From NCBI RefSeq assembly GCF_025151995.1, contig NZ_CP102290.1, positions 1,116,001 to 1,180,000 of the forward strand: 64,000 nucleotides of DNA. The letters are read 5' to 3'. Made by a program: the position numbers and the translations under genes. Within the stretch, counting starts at the first letter, position 1; every line of letters starts with the position of its first letter. The notes below the pieces were generated by a model. It was given only the letters and a program-made list of their open reading frames with translations. It was not told the origin of the DNA and searched no databases. The stretch comes from Ruminococcus gauvreauii (GTDB lineage: Bacteria; Bacillota; Clostridia; Lachnospirales; Lachnospiraceae). Positions 49,935 through 58,519 of the stretch are shown in pieces.

Positions 49935-52900
49935 TTATACTGACAACATTTTATTTAACAGTTCTGAGAATTCCTGCACCTTTGGGTACTGCAGTGCCGA
50001 GAAATTGCTGCCTCTGATTTCATGGATCTGCATCGGTTTTTCACAGTATTGATTCCATACAGGAATATTGGCCGCTGTTTCTTCTGCCGCCGCAAAAAAG
50101 TGGGCCTGTGCCCTCAGCCGCCGCGTCGGAACATAAAGGGCCCTGGCGTTGTCGAATGTCCTGAGCACGTTGATGTAATATACGATATGGCGTACGGTAA
50201 CATTGGCCGAATCATAATATGGAATTGCACGGTCCATATCATCATCAACACATTTCTTCAGTTCCTCCGCAGACAGCCCGATCATGTCATAATATTCAAG
50301 CAGGCAAAGCCAGATGCCGGAAATACTCTCCGGTTTCCCGTACAGCTTTTTAAACGCCTCACTGCGTGGAAGTTTTTTAATTGCCGCCGCCTCCGTATAA
50401 AGAGAAAAAGCCGGTACCTGGTCCCAGAACTCCCTGTCCGGTGCGAAGCTGTTGATCATTCCGAAAAAACCAAGCGTTCTTCCCTTCTGCTCGAGTTGGA
50501 GAGCCATTTCAAAGGCAATACTGCCCCCGATGCACCAGCCGATCAGCTGAATCTCCCCCTCCGGCTGCACCTTCTCAAGCTTCTTTACATAATGACATGC
50601 AATTTCGGACAGTGTGACGTTTCTGGGTGAGTAATCCGCAAGCCGGTCCGCACGGATCCCCCATAGATAAGAATCCACAGACAGGCCATCGCACAGATCT
50701 ATAAATGCCTCCGCCTCGCCGTTACCCGCATGGACAAAAAACACGTGACGCGCGGTATCGCTTCCGCTTTTCAGCAGAATCAGATTATCATCCTTTGGCA
50801 GCACTTCCTTTGCCGTACCCTGGTTCAGCAGCTTTGCAGTCTGTCTGACCGTGCTTGTCAGGATACTGTTCAGCGGAATCTGAAGGTTATACTTTTCAGA
50901 CAGAACGTTGGACAGGATCACCGCCCTCAGCGAATCTCCGCCGACATTGATAAACTCATCTACCACGCTGATCCTGGGATGTCCCAGTATTTTCTTCCAT
51001 ACATCAGATATTTCTCTTTCCGCCTTATTCACGGGCGCCTCATATTTCCTAGTTTGGATACTGCTCTCCCATTCGCCCAGCAGGTTTTTATCAATTTTCC
51101 CGTTGACCGTGACCGGCCATTCTTCAATCAATATGTAGTGATTCGGGATCATATACTGCGGCAGAAATTGCCCCAGAAAGATTTTTATATTTTTATAATT
51201 CACAGATGCAGTGCTTTTATAATATGCGCAAAGAGCCCTTCCGCCGTAATGATTCCTGATCACCGTAACCACTGCTTCCTCAATCCCGGCATACCTCTTC
51301 AAATGACATTCAATTTCCTCCAGCTCAATGCGAAGACCGTTTATCTTCACCTGATGATCTGATCTGCCGACAAATCTGAGATTGCCGTCCGGCATCATAA
51401 CAGCAAGGTCGCCTGTCCGATACACTTTCTTATTCAGCGACGGAATCCAGGTAAACTTCTCTTCCGTCATCTCCTTTTTACGGAAATACCCCCGGGACAT
51501 TCCCGCACCGGAGATACAGAGTTCCCCGACGGCGCCGAACATCTGCAGTTCTTTGTCACTGTCTATCACATAAACTTCTGTATTCGCAATGGGGCGCCCC
51601 AGATTATTGGATGCAAGTTCACATTTACACGTAACGGCATCCACCGTACACTCGGTCGGGCCATAGTGGTTGAACAGGTCATATCCTTTCCTGAGCATAT
51701 CATTTTTCAAATCGTCATCCAGCCGTTCCCCTCCGCAGATGACGACTTTCAGGCAGTCTATCTTCTCTGTGTCCCCCAGCATTTCCTTTAAAGTGACGGG
51801 AACGAACTGGGCGATGGCAATCTTATGTTCCGTCAGGTATGCAGCAAACTCCTGTTTGTTGAACCTGATATTTTGAGGAATCAAATGGATCTCTGCAAAG
51901 TTCAGCAGCGTTGTGATGGTTTCCTCAACCGAAACATCGAATGACATATTTGTCATATGCAGCACATGCCGGTTCTTTTTTAAGTTGTAAGTATCGCCGA
52001 ACCATTTGCTCAAATTTACGACACTCTCATGCTTTACAATCACACCCTTCGGATTGCCGGTCGTCCCGGAAGTATAGAGAATATAAGCATCGTCTTCTCC
52101 GCCGATTTGTTCGTTCACAAACTCCTCCGGGTAATCGTCGATGCTATCCAGAGTTACGGCATTCTCAAACTCTTCCAGGTCTCTGACACGTTCCAGCAGC
52201 AGCGTTTTTTTCACCATGGCATCCTGCATGATATACCTGATCCGGTTAACCGGAAGCTCCATATCGATGGGAATATACACCGCCCCCAGCTTGAGCGTCC
52301 CCAGTATGGAAAGGATCATCGAACGGCTTCTCTCTCCCACAATAGCAACATGGTCTCCTTTTGCTACTCCGTTCAGACGCAGCATATTGGCTATCCGATT
52401 CGATATCTGATCGAGCTGCCGGTACGTCATCTTCCCCTCCGTATCACTAAGAGCCGTATCATCGGCATGATCACGAAATCCCAGATAAAATTCTTCCACA
52501 ATGGAATGGCGGTATTCATAACTGAAATCTTCAGCGGAAGATTTCACCGTATTCCATCTGGCCAAACGCTCTTCTTCTGATTCCAGGCGCAGCTCATCCA
52601 GTTTTATTGTATCTTCGCTCATCCGCTTCTGAAGCAGCATGAGCCACTGTTCCGCAATCTGCCTGGCATATCCGCCGCAGTAAACAGATTCCTTGAAAAA
52701 CACAGAGCATCTGATCTTACCGCCGTCTGCCTTTGCCCTCAGGACCATATGATACTCATCCGTTTCCGGATAAGCATCGGCATCCGAAAAATCCAGCAGA
52801 ATATCCAAAACATCGTGATAAGCGGGCTCACGGCTAACTTCCACCTGATTCACAATGTCCCCAAAAATTTCAGAAGCTGTAGATTTCGAACGTATACAAA

Positions 52901-53159
52901 AATCTATACTTCTTTCTCTTTCCATTCGGTATGTCAGGCAGAACTGCTCCCTGCCTGTGTACTTGAATACCAGGATCCCAAGCGCCGTCAGACCGGAAAT
53001 GATATTCAGCCCGCCAACTGCACAGCTGCCCGCCTCAATCTTCCGATAGCGCTCTCCCCTTTTTAAATCTTTAACCCCGTAGACAAAAGAGAATATTTTC
53101 ATCATTCGGTCTTCCGTTTTGTTCCTGTTTATAATAAAGGTATCTCTGACACTTCTCAT
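49935..53159 (-). CDS. Single-module NRPS: condensation remnant, adenylation, carrier, atypical thioesterase
   Basis: 1074 residues. Residues about 1-205 match only the C-terminal lobe of a condensation domain (no H-H-x-x-x-D-G). The adenylation domain has every core motif (Y-T-S-G-T-T-G-N-P-K-G near 365, N-H-Y-G-P-T-E near 500, Y-R-T-G-D-L near 585, N-G-K-I-D-K near 690). The carrier has G-G-D-S-L near 745. The thioesterase has G-W-C-I-G-G (near 875), Cys in the usual Ser position, and G-S-N-F-S-A-L at the C-terminus where a catalytic His is expected. By-eye specificity residues read D-V-E-Q-V-C-H-V-D-K, not a code I recognise. The start may be 53159 or the internal ATG at 53105. A DMT transporter follows. 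Confidence 0.85.
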   Translation of the reverse strand: MRSVRDTFIINRNKTEDRMMKIFSFVYGVKDLKRGERYRKIEAGSCAVGGLNIISGLTALGILVFKYTGREQFCLTYRMERERSIDFCIRSKSTASEIFGDIVNQVEVSREPAYHDVLDILLDFSDADAYPETDEYHMVLRAKADGGKIRCSVFFKESVYCGGYARQIAEQWLMLLQKRMSEDTIKLDELRLESEEERLARWNTVKSSAEDFSYEYRHSIVEEFYLGFRDHADDTALSDTEGKMTYRQLDQISNRIANMLRLNGVAKGDHVAIVGERSRSMILSILGTLKLGAVYIPIDMELPVNRIRYIMQDAMVKKTLLLERVRDLEEFENAVTLDSIDDYPEEFVNEQIGGEDDAYILYTSGTTGNPKGVIVKHESVVNLSKWFGDTYNLKKNRHVLHMTNMSFDVSVEETITTLLNFAEIHLIPQNIRFNKQEFAAYLTEHKIAIAQFVPVTLKEMLGDTEKIDCLKVVICGGERLDDDLKNDMLRKGYDLFNHYGPTECTVDAVTCKCELASNNLGRPIANTEVYVIDSDKELQMFGAVGELCISGAGMSRGYFRKKEMTEEKFTWIPSLNKKVYRTGDLAVMMPDGNLRFVGRSDHQVKINGLRIELEEIECHLKRYAGIEEAVVTVIRNHYGGRALCAYYKSTASVNYKNIKIFLGQFLPQYMIPNHYILIEEWPVTVNGKIDKNLLGEWESSIQTRKYEAPVNKAEREISDVWKKILGHPRISVVDEFINVGGDSLRAVILSNVLSEKYNLQIPLNSILTSTVRQTAKLLNQGTAKEVLPKDDNLILLKSGSDTARHVFFVHAGNGEAEAFIDLCDGLSVDSYLWGIRADRLADYSPRNVTLSEIACHYVKKLEKVQPEGEIQLIGWCIGGSIAFEMALQLEQKGRTLGFFGMINSFAPDREFWDQVPAFSLYTEAAAIKKLPRSEAFKKLYGKPESISGIWLCLLEYYDMIGLSAEELKKCVDDDMDRAIPYYDSANVTVRHIVYYINVLRTFDNARALYVPTRRLRAQAHFFAAAEETAANIPVWNQYCEKPMQIHEIRGSNFSALQYPKVQEFSELLNKMLSV

Positions 53160-53212
53160 TTCTTCAGCACTCCATATCCCCAGGCAAGTCGTAATTTTTT
53201 ACTCTACTTTTC

Positions 53213-53240
53213 AGTATACTAAAAAACACAGGTTTTGTAA
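53213..53240 (-). promoter_or_regulatory. Candidate NRPS promoter
   Basis: Minus-strand TTACAA (53240-53235), 16 bases, TATACT (53218-53213), about 50 bases before the ATG at 53159. Confidence 0.45.
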
Positions 53241-53248
53241 TCCCCAAA

Positions 53249-53294
53249 AGAAAAAACCTCCGCTGCGTCTCTCACTGCACACAATCCGGAGGTT
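53249..53294 (-). terminator. Terminator of the URO-D-like gene at 53313
   Basis: Arms AACCTCCG (53255-53262) and CGGAGGTT (53287-53294), followed on the minus strand by TTTTCTTTT, 18 bases beyond the stop and upstream of the NRPS promoter. Confidence 0.75.
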
Positions 53295-53312
53295 ATTTTT
53301 CCATGAAATTTT

Positions 53313-54458
53313 TTATCCAAATATTTTATAGTATTCGTCCAGCCACGCTAAATGGTTATCCACCAGCTTTTCTGTCACGGTTGTGATCGGTCCGGCAGAA
53401 GAGGCTACGATCAGGCGCTCATCCTTCACTTCTTCCAACGCTCTGACTTTACAGCGGATTTCCTCTTCTGACGCCAGTTCCAGATCCGCCCACTCCAGAT
53501 TGCCGATCAAAGTCAGCTGACCTTCTGTGATCTCAAAGGCCTCTTTCATGGATACGTTCCCCTGCGGCGCCGGCTCCACCGGTTCTGTTGCATCATAACC
53601 GATCCGGCGCATGACATCGACAGCATGGCGAACCTTGCCGTGGCAGTGACAGCCGACAGCATACCCGTACTCCTTCATCTTTTTCACAACCCGGGAATCA
53701 TACGGTTCCACAAACATGTCGAAGGCCTCCGGATTCATCATCGGCGGTGTGCACTGTTCAGATCCCCCCATCCAGAATACGACATTTTCAGGAAGTTTCG
53801 GCGCTACCGCATCCACCATTTTCATCTGCCTCTGTGTAATTTCTTCCAGTGCATCCAGCATCAGTTCCCGCTCCGTCAGCGACAGCTCCAAAAATGTCTC
53901 AAATGCCATACAACGGGAGATGGTAACGATGGGCGACGGTACAAAGAACTGATAGATCACACGTTCATCCAGACGGTCCACGGTGTCCTGCACCGCCTGT
54001 ACCGCAATATCCACGGTCTCATCATTGATCTCAAACGGCGTGTCTAAAAGCTCCTCCATCTGTTCCGCTTCCGTGACCGGGACTTCCATGATCCACTGCG
54101 TACACTGGTTCCGGAAGATGGAATCGCGGAACCTAAGCACGCCCTTTTTCGTGTGAAGTTCTCCAAAAACATCCTTTGTGTTTTCATCTACATCCTTTGT
54201 CACGGTCCGGATCCTGTCCGTGCTCGACATCATAAAACGATTAAACAAAAACGACTGGTCCTGGCATAAGATGTAGGCGTCACTCTCTTTGACAGCCTGA
54301 ATCAGCCTGCGGTACTGCGGATCATTCATCCAGCCCGCCTTGAATTCGTCTCTTCCCTTCGGTTCCCACCAGTACTCGAATCCCTCCCGCATCAACAGCG
54401 GAACCTTGTCAACCTTTTCCCCACGCATTGCTGCAATAAAATTTTTTCTTGTCAACAT
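53313..54458 (-). CDS. URO-D/MtaA-like family protein with H-C-H-G variant motif
   Basis: 381 residues, uroporphyrinogen-decarboxylase fold (L-T-R-K-N-F-I-A-A-M-R-G at the N-terminus is typical). At the position of the MtaA zinc motif it reads G-C-H-C-H-G-K (near residue 262), that is H-C-H-G rather than H-x-C-G, so a metal may still bind with altered ligands. No HemE R-Q-A-G-R-Y. A fourth, more distant relative of 4231, 10989 and 45141. GGAGG precedes the ATG. It diverges from the AraC gene at 54612, its likely regulator. Confidence 0.78.
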   Translation of the reverse strand: MLTRKNFIAAMRGEKVDKVPLLMREGFEYWWEPKGRDEFKAGWMNDPQYRRLIQAVKESDAYILCQDQSFLFNRFMMSSTDRIRTVTKDVDENTKDVFGELHTKKGVLRFRDSIFRNQCTQWIMEVPVTEAEQMEELLDTPFEINDETVDIAVQAVQDTVDRLDERVIYQFFVPSPIVTISRCMAFETFLELSLTERELMLDALEEITQRQMKMVDAVAPKLPENVVFWMGGSEQCTPPMMNPEAFDMFVEPYDSRVVKKMKEYGYAVGCHCHGKVRHAVDVMRRIGYDATEPVEPAPQGNVSMKEAFEITEGQLTLIGNLEWADLELASEEEIRCKVRALEEVKDERLIVASSAGPITTVTEKLVDNHLAWLDEYYKIFG

Positions 54459-54494
54459 TCTTTTCCTCCAACTTCATTTTTCCCATGTTTTTTC

Positions 54495-54523
54495 TGTTAT
54501 TAATAAAACTTCTGTGCTATAAT
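54495..54523 (+). promoter_or_regulatory. Candidate promoter of the AraC gene at 54.6 kb
   Basis: TATAAT at 54518-54523 with a weak TGTTAT -35 at 54495-54500 (17-base spacer), about 88 bases before the ATG. Confidence 0.45.
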
Positions 54524-54611
54524 ATACCTATATATTACGCTACTTTTATCTCTTTTTCATTATTCAGAATCCAGCAATAACATAAGAAAATACAGATCAA
54601 GGAGTGCTGTT

Positions 54612-55469
54612 ATGAAACCTTTTGGAGAAGCCGGAATCCTGTTGAAAGATTCCGAATACTATATCAATTTCCCTTCTGACTTCGCAAAGGAAAATCTGTT
54701 TTATACCGAACAGGGCGGCCACTATCATTTAAACAGGCATTATGTTACCTCACGTCCGCTCTCAAACTTCCGCTATTTTTCTTTTCAATATGTAGTGCAC
54801 GGCGAGATGCTGATTATCATCGACGGGAAAGAATATCTGCTGCACGACAACGAGATCGGAATCATCGACACCTCCAAGGCTCATCTGTATGCGGCATGCA
54901 AAGACACTGAATTGTTGTTTGTACGTTTTCGCGGCAACCGGGCTCCGGAGCTCGTCTCCCGCATTCACGAGTATCAGCACGCCTATACGCCTCCCCATAT
55001 CAATCGCACCTACCGTGCACTGACGGAAATCGCAGAAGGGTTCATTCAGCAGACGCCGCTCTACGAGGAGATCATCTCCAGCCATATTCATACGATTTTA
55101 AGCGACCTGCTTACTTTGCAGCATGGTCCCAAAGCCGGCAGGGAATCTGTGATCGATCAATCCATTCATTATATCGAAGCCAACTACTACCTGCCTCTGA
55201 CCGTCCAGGAGCTTGCCGGTATGGCCTGCCTGAATGCCAGTTATTTTTCAGAGAAGTTCAAAAGCCAGACAGGAATCACACCAAAGCAATATCTGATACA
55301 GACACGGCTGAACGCAGCAAAAATACTGCTCAGAGATACGGACTGGAGCATAAGGGAAATTGCTGACAAGACAGGTTTTCAGAGTGATGCTTACTTCTCA
55401 AACTATTTTCATACTCAGTTTCACAAAACACCTACGGAATACCGCAGTCTGAAGATTCGCAGAATTTAG
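54612..55469 (+). CDS. AraC family transcriptional regulator
   Basis: 285 residues. An N-terminal AraC-binding cupin (about 45-140, with I-D-G-K-E-Y-L-L-H-D-N-E-I-G) is followed by a C-terminal double HTH (about 185-283: N-A-S-Y-F-S-E-K-F-K-S-Q-T-G and Q-S-D-A-Y-F-S-N-Y-F). It is distinct from the paralogous pair at 9.9 and 48 kb. AAGGAG lies nine bases upstream of the ATG. Divergent from the URO-D-like gene at 53313. Confidence 0.92.
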   Translation: MKPFGEAGILLKDSEYYINFPSDFAKENLFYTEQGGHYHLNRHYVTSRPLSNFRYFSFQYVVHGEMLIIIDGKEYLLHDNEIGIIDTSKAHLYAACKDTELLFVRFRGNRAPELVSRIHEYQHAYTPPHINRTYRALTEIAEGFIQQTPLYEEIISSHIHTILSDLLTLQHGPKAGRESVIDQSIHYIEANYYLPLTVQELAGMACLNASYFSEKFKSQTGITPKQYLIQTRLNAAKILLRDTDWSIREIADKTGFQSDAYFSNYFHTQFHKTPTEYRSLKIRRI

Positions 55470-55478
55470 AGCAGAAAG

Positions 55479-55513
55479 AAAACGCAGATCCGTCTTCAAC
55501 AGATCTGCGTTTT
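55479..55513. terminator. Bidirectional terminator between AraC and DUF305 genes
   Basis: Arms AAAACGCAGATC (55479-55490) and its complement (55502-55513) with T-tracts on both strands, between convergent genes. Confidence 0.85.
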
Positions 55514-55519
55514 TCACTT

Positions 55520-56083
55520 TTATACACACCGCAGCAGCCGTTCCATCTCACATACCCCCTTCTGCTGCGACTTGATAATCGCCTGAAGGATGGGTACCAG
55601 TTCCGGACAAATGTCGAAGCGCAGTGCGTTCTGAGACATACTGATCGCACCCTTGTGATGGGGGATCATTTCGCGTATAAAATCAGCGTTAATATTATTC
55701 GTCGAGCAGGCATCCTGCATATGCGTGAACATGATCTGTGTAATTTGCTGATAGCTCTTGTGATAGCAGCATACATCCTGCTGTGCATTACCCAGCCCAG
55801 CACATCGATCCAGAATGCTCAGCATATTCTGAATACTCATGGTCTGTTCCTCTATGATGCCGAGTGCGATTTCCTGCAATGGTATGCAGGTTGTATACTG
55901 CAGAATATTATTAGACATTTCAATGGCAGCTCTGTGGTGCGGGATCATCTGAACGATAAAGTTGTACGAGATACTGTCAGTGAGCTGCGCACCGTCCATA
56001 TCATCTATCATATTTTTCAGTATTTCATAAAAACAGCAAAGATAAGACCTGGTAACATCACTGAACCTTTGCTGACTACGCAT
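55520..56083 (-). CDS. DUF305 family protein with tandem His-His repeats
   Basis: 187 residues, helical, with two copies of the DUF305 core, M-I-P-H-H-R-A-A-I-E-M-S near residue 50 and M-I-P-H-H-K-G-A-I-S-M-S near 140: a ferritin-like four-helix build likely to bind metal. No signal peptide is evident, unlike many secreted family members. Seven or so cysteines are spread along the chain. AAGGAGG lies nine bases before the ATG. It stands alone between terminators; the function of the family is unsettled. Confidence 0.82.
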   Translation of the reverse strand: MRSQQRFSDVTRSYLCCFYEILKNMIDDMDGAQLTDSISYNFIVQMIPHHRAAIEMSNNILQYTTCIPLQEIALGIIEEQTMSIQNMLSILDRCAGLGNAQQDVCCYHKSYQQITQIMFTHMQDACSTNNINADFIREMIPHHKGAISMSQNALRFDICPELVPILQAIIKSQQKGVCEMERLLRCV

Positions 56084-56170
56084 CTCTCAATAGTCCTCCT
56101 TGCGGCAGCTATATTTTTCGCTGCTAACATTATATGCAGGAGCAGCACAGCCGGTCACATAATTTCGGTT

Positions 56171-56965
56171 CTAAGAATGCAGCAGCATTGCAAAGGCGGC
56201 GAGATTATAGCAGTTAATTCCGACAATCAGTATCATCAGGACGTACAGCAGGACTTCTACCTTCCCTGAATCAATCCGCTTTGAGATTTCTGCTCCTGCA
56301 ATAGCGCCTGCAATGCCGCCCGCCATCATCATCACCAGACTGCTGACGGAAAATGTGGGGACATTTCCCTTAACCATCGCTACAGCCAGATTTAAAATCT
56401 GTGAGAACAGAATGATATAGATAGAATTTCTGGCGGCAGTCTTTGCATCCATAGAGAAGAAAAAGAACAGTACCGCAACATTAACGGGGCCTCCTCCTAT
56501 GCCGAGAAATGAAGAGATTCCGCCCAGAAAAATACCAATGAGCAGGCATGCCGCAATACTTTCCACCCGTAACGTACGCAGCCTGTTCTTCTTTATTACA
56601 TAGACCAGTACCATAACTGTTGTGACCAGCAGCAATGCCGTCTGGATGAATCCCAGCATATTCTCATCCGAAAAACGACGGCGTACCAGGTCAAACAATG
56701 TTTTTCCTATCAATCCCCCCACAGCCGCGCCGGCCGCAAGCGGTGTACTTGTCTTAACTCTGAGTTTCACTCCGCCGTTTCTTCCTCTGAACAGAGATGC
56801 CGCCGACATGCCGAGCACAGTACAGCCGGACAAAAAGCTGACTGTGCTCACAGGAAGGATTCCGAATGCATCAAGCACCGGTTTGATGATAACCCCTCCT
56901 CCAAATCCTGCCACCGCGCCAACCGTTGACGCGAGCAGGCTCACCGCAAATAAGACAAATGCCAT
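56171..56965 (-). CDS. TauE/SafE family exporter of the sulfatase/ABC module
   Basis: 264 residues, about eight membrane helices with the family's repeated glycine motifs (V-A-G-F-G-G-G-V-I-I-K-P near residue 18, F-L-G-I-G-G-G-P-V-N near 155). TauE/SafE proteins export sulfite, sulfoacetate and related anions. It starts seven bases after the last ATPase gene of a NitT/TauT-type importer, which makes export of a sulfur product from the imported compound the natural reading. It has low similarity to 3175-3927. Confidence 0.88.
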   Translation of the reverse strand: MAFVLFAVSLLASTVGAVAGFGGGVIIKPVLDAFGILPVSTVSFLSGCTVLGMSAASLFRGRNGGVKLRVKTSTPLAAGAAVGGLIGKTLFDLVRRRFSDENMLGFIQTALLLVTTVMVLVYVIKKNRLRTLRVESIAACLLIGIFLGGISSFLGIGGGPVNVAVLFFFFSMDAKTAARNSIYIILFSQILNLAVAMVKGNVPTFSVSSLVMMMAGGIAGAIAGAEISKRIDSGKVEVLLYVLMILIVGINCYNLAAFAMLLHS

Positions 56966-56972
56966 TAGCTGC

Positions 56973-57719
56973 TCACCACCATTTAATCATTTCCGTTACA
57001 TGATCTCTCAGTTTGACAAAGTCAAGGGACATGACATCCCGCGGCCTGGGCAGCGTGTTTTCTATGACGGTCTTCACATGACATGGTTTATTTGTCAGCA
57101 CCATGATATGTTCACTCAGGTAAACCGCCTCCTCCACATTATGCGTAATAAACAAAACAGTTGTCCCGGTCTTTTTCCACAGTTTTACAAGTTCATCCTC
57201 CAGTTTAAAACGCAGCTCAATATCCAGCTGCCCATACGGTTCATCCATGAGCAAAATTTCCGGCTTCGTGGCAAATGCACGTGCAATTCCAATTCTCTGG
57301 TTCATGCTTGTGGAAACCTGCTGCGGATAGAAATTGCGGAAATCAGACAGTCCTACGATTTCCAGCATCTCATCTACCAGCACCTTTTTCTCTGCCTTCG
57401 AAACTTTTTTGATATCAAGCCCAAATCCGACATTCTGTTCGATCGTAAGCCACGGCATCGCTGAAAACTCCTGAAAGATATATGAAATATTGTGCTTCTT
57501 CAGATTGACCTCCTCGCCGTTTACAAGGATCTGCCCCGCAGTGATGTCGTACAGCTTTGTTACGCTGTTCAGGAAAGTAGTCTTTCCGCATCCGGTCGGC
57601 CCTACAATGCAGAGGAATTCTCCTTCCTCCACATTAAACGAAATATCATCCAGCACTGTAAGGTTTCCGAATTTTTTTGTCAGATGATCTACCTGAATTT
57701 TGATTCTTTTATCAGACAT
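56973..57719 (-). CDS. NitT/TauT-type ABC transporter ATP-binding protein, second
   Basis: 248 residues. Walker A G-P-T-G-C-G-K-T and Walker B L-L-M-D-E-P-Y-G-Q-L-D. The signature position reads V-S-T-S-M-N-Q-R instead of L-S-G-G-x-x-Q-R, a clear deviation, so this may be the degenerate half of a heterodimer with 57734-58519. The H-loop T-H-N-V-E-E-A is intact. Confidence 0.9.
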   Translation of the reverse strand: MSDKRIKIQVDHLTKKFGNLTVLDDISFNVEEGEFLCIVGPTGCGKTTFLNSVTKLYDITAGQILVNGEEVNLKKHNISYIFQEFSAMPWLTIEQNVGFGLDIKKVSKAEKKVLVDEMLEIVGLSDFRNFYPQQVSTSMNQRIGIARAFATKPEILLMDEPYGQLDIELRFKLEDELVKLWKKTGTTVLFITHNVEEAVYLSEHIMVLTNKPCHVKTVIENTLPRPRDVMSLDFVKLRDHVTEMIKWW

Positions 57720-57733
57720 AGTTACCTCCCGTA

Positions 57734-58519
57734 TTAAAGCGTATGATCCACAACACTGTTGATCTCGCGGCGCAGTTCCAGAAATTCAGGATCAATATAA
57801 CTTCTCGGCCTGGGCAGATTGATCTCATACTCTGCCTTTACACTGGTCGGACAGTTACGGATTACGATGATCCTGTCTGCCACATAGACCGCTTCCTCAA
57901 TATTGTTTGTGACGAAGATAACCGTCCGTTTCTCCGCTTCCCATATTCTGATGATCTCATCCTGCATCAGGTAACGCGTCTGTGCGTCCAGGGCGCCGAA
58001 TGGTTCATCCATTAAAATTACATCAGGTTCATTGCAGTACGCCCTGGCAATGCCGACGCGCTGCTTCATCCCCCCGGATATCTGAATGGGATAATGATTC
58101 TCAAATCCTTTGAGTCCTACCAGGTCAATATAATACTGCGCGCGCGCGCGGCGTGTCTTTTTATCGACTCCTTTCATCCGCAGACCGTACTCCACATTCC
58201 CCATGACTGTCAGCCAGGGAAAGATCGCAAGGTTCTGAAACACCATGCCCCTTGAAGGGTCCGGGCCGTGGATTTCTTTCCCTTTCATCCTGAGCATGCC
58301 TGCGGTAGGTTCCTGGAAACCTGCGATCATATTCAAAATTGTGGTTTTTCCGCATTGTCCGGGACCGAACAGTACCAGAAATTCATTTTCTCTGACATTG
58401 ATACTGAGATCCCGGACGACTTGAAATGCACCTCCCTCTTTGACTTTTTCAAACTCTTTATCCACATGTTCCAGCGTGATAAAGTTTTCATCTATCTTCC
58501 GCGTTTGTTCCATCTGCAT
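57734..58519 (-). CDS. NitT/TauT-type ABC transporter ATP-binding protein, first
   Basis: 261 residues (SsuB/TauB-like). The P-loop reads G-P-G-Q-C-G-K-T, signature I-S-G-G-M-K-Q-R, Walker B V-I-L-M-D-E-P-F-G-A-L-D. The H-loop is V-T-N-N-I-E-E-A, where Asn replaces the usual catalytic His. The ATG overlaps the permease end by 28 bases behind GAGG. With its neighbour the two ATPases have complementary deviations: signature lost in one, H-loop His lost in the other. Confidence 0.9.
   Translation of the reverse strand: MQMEQTRKIDENFITLEHVDKEFEKVKEGGAFQVVRDLSINVRENEFLVLFGPGQCGKTTILNMIAGFQEPTAGMLRMKGKEIHGPDPSRGMVFQNLAIFPWLTVMGNVEYGLRMKGVDKKTRRARAQYYIDLVGLKGFENHYPIQISGGMKQRVGIARAYCNEPDVILMDEPFGALDAQTRYLMQDEIIRIWEAEKRTVIFVTNNIEEAVYVADRIIVIRNCPTSVKAEYEINLPRPRSYIDPEFLELRREINSVVDHTL

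Noticed and set aside
53106..53159. Whether the first 18 residues of the NRPS gene are real
   Set aside because: Both starts (53159 and 53105) have plausible ribosome binding sites; I kept the longer form and do not claim a distinct feature for the extension.
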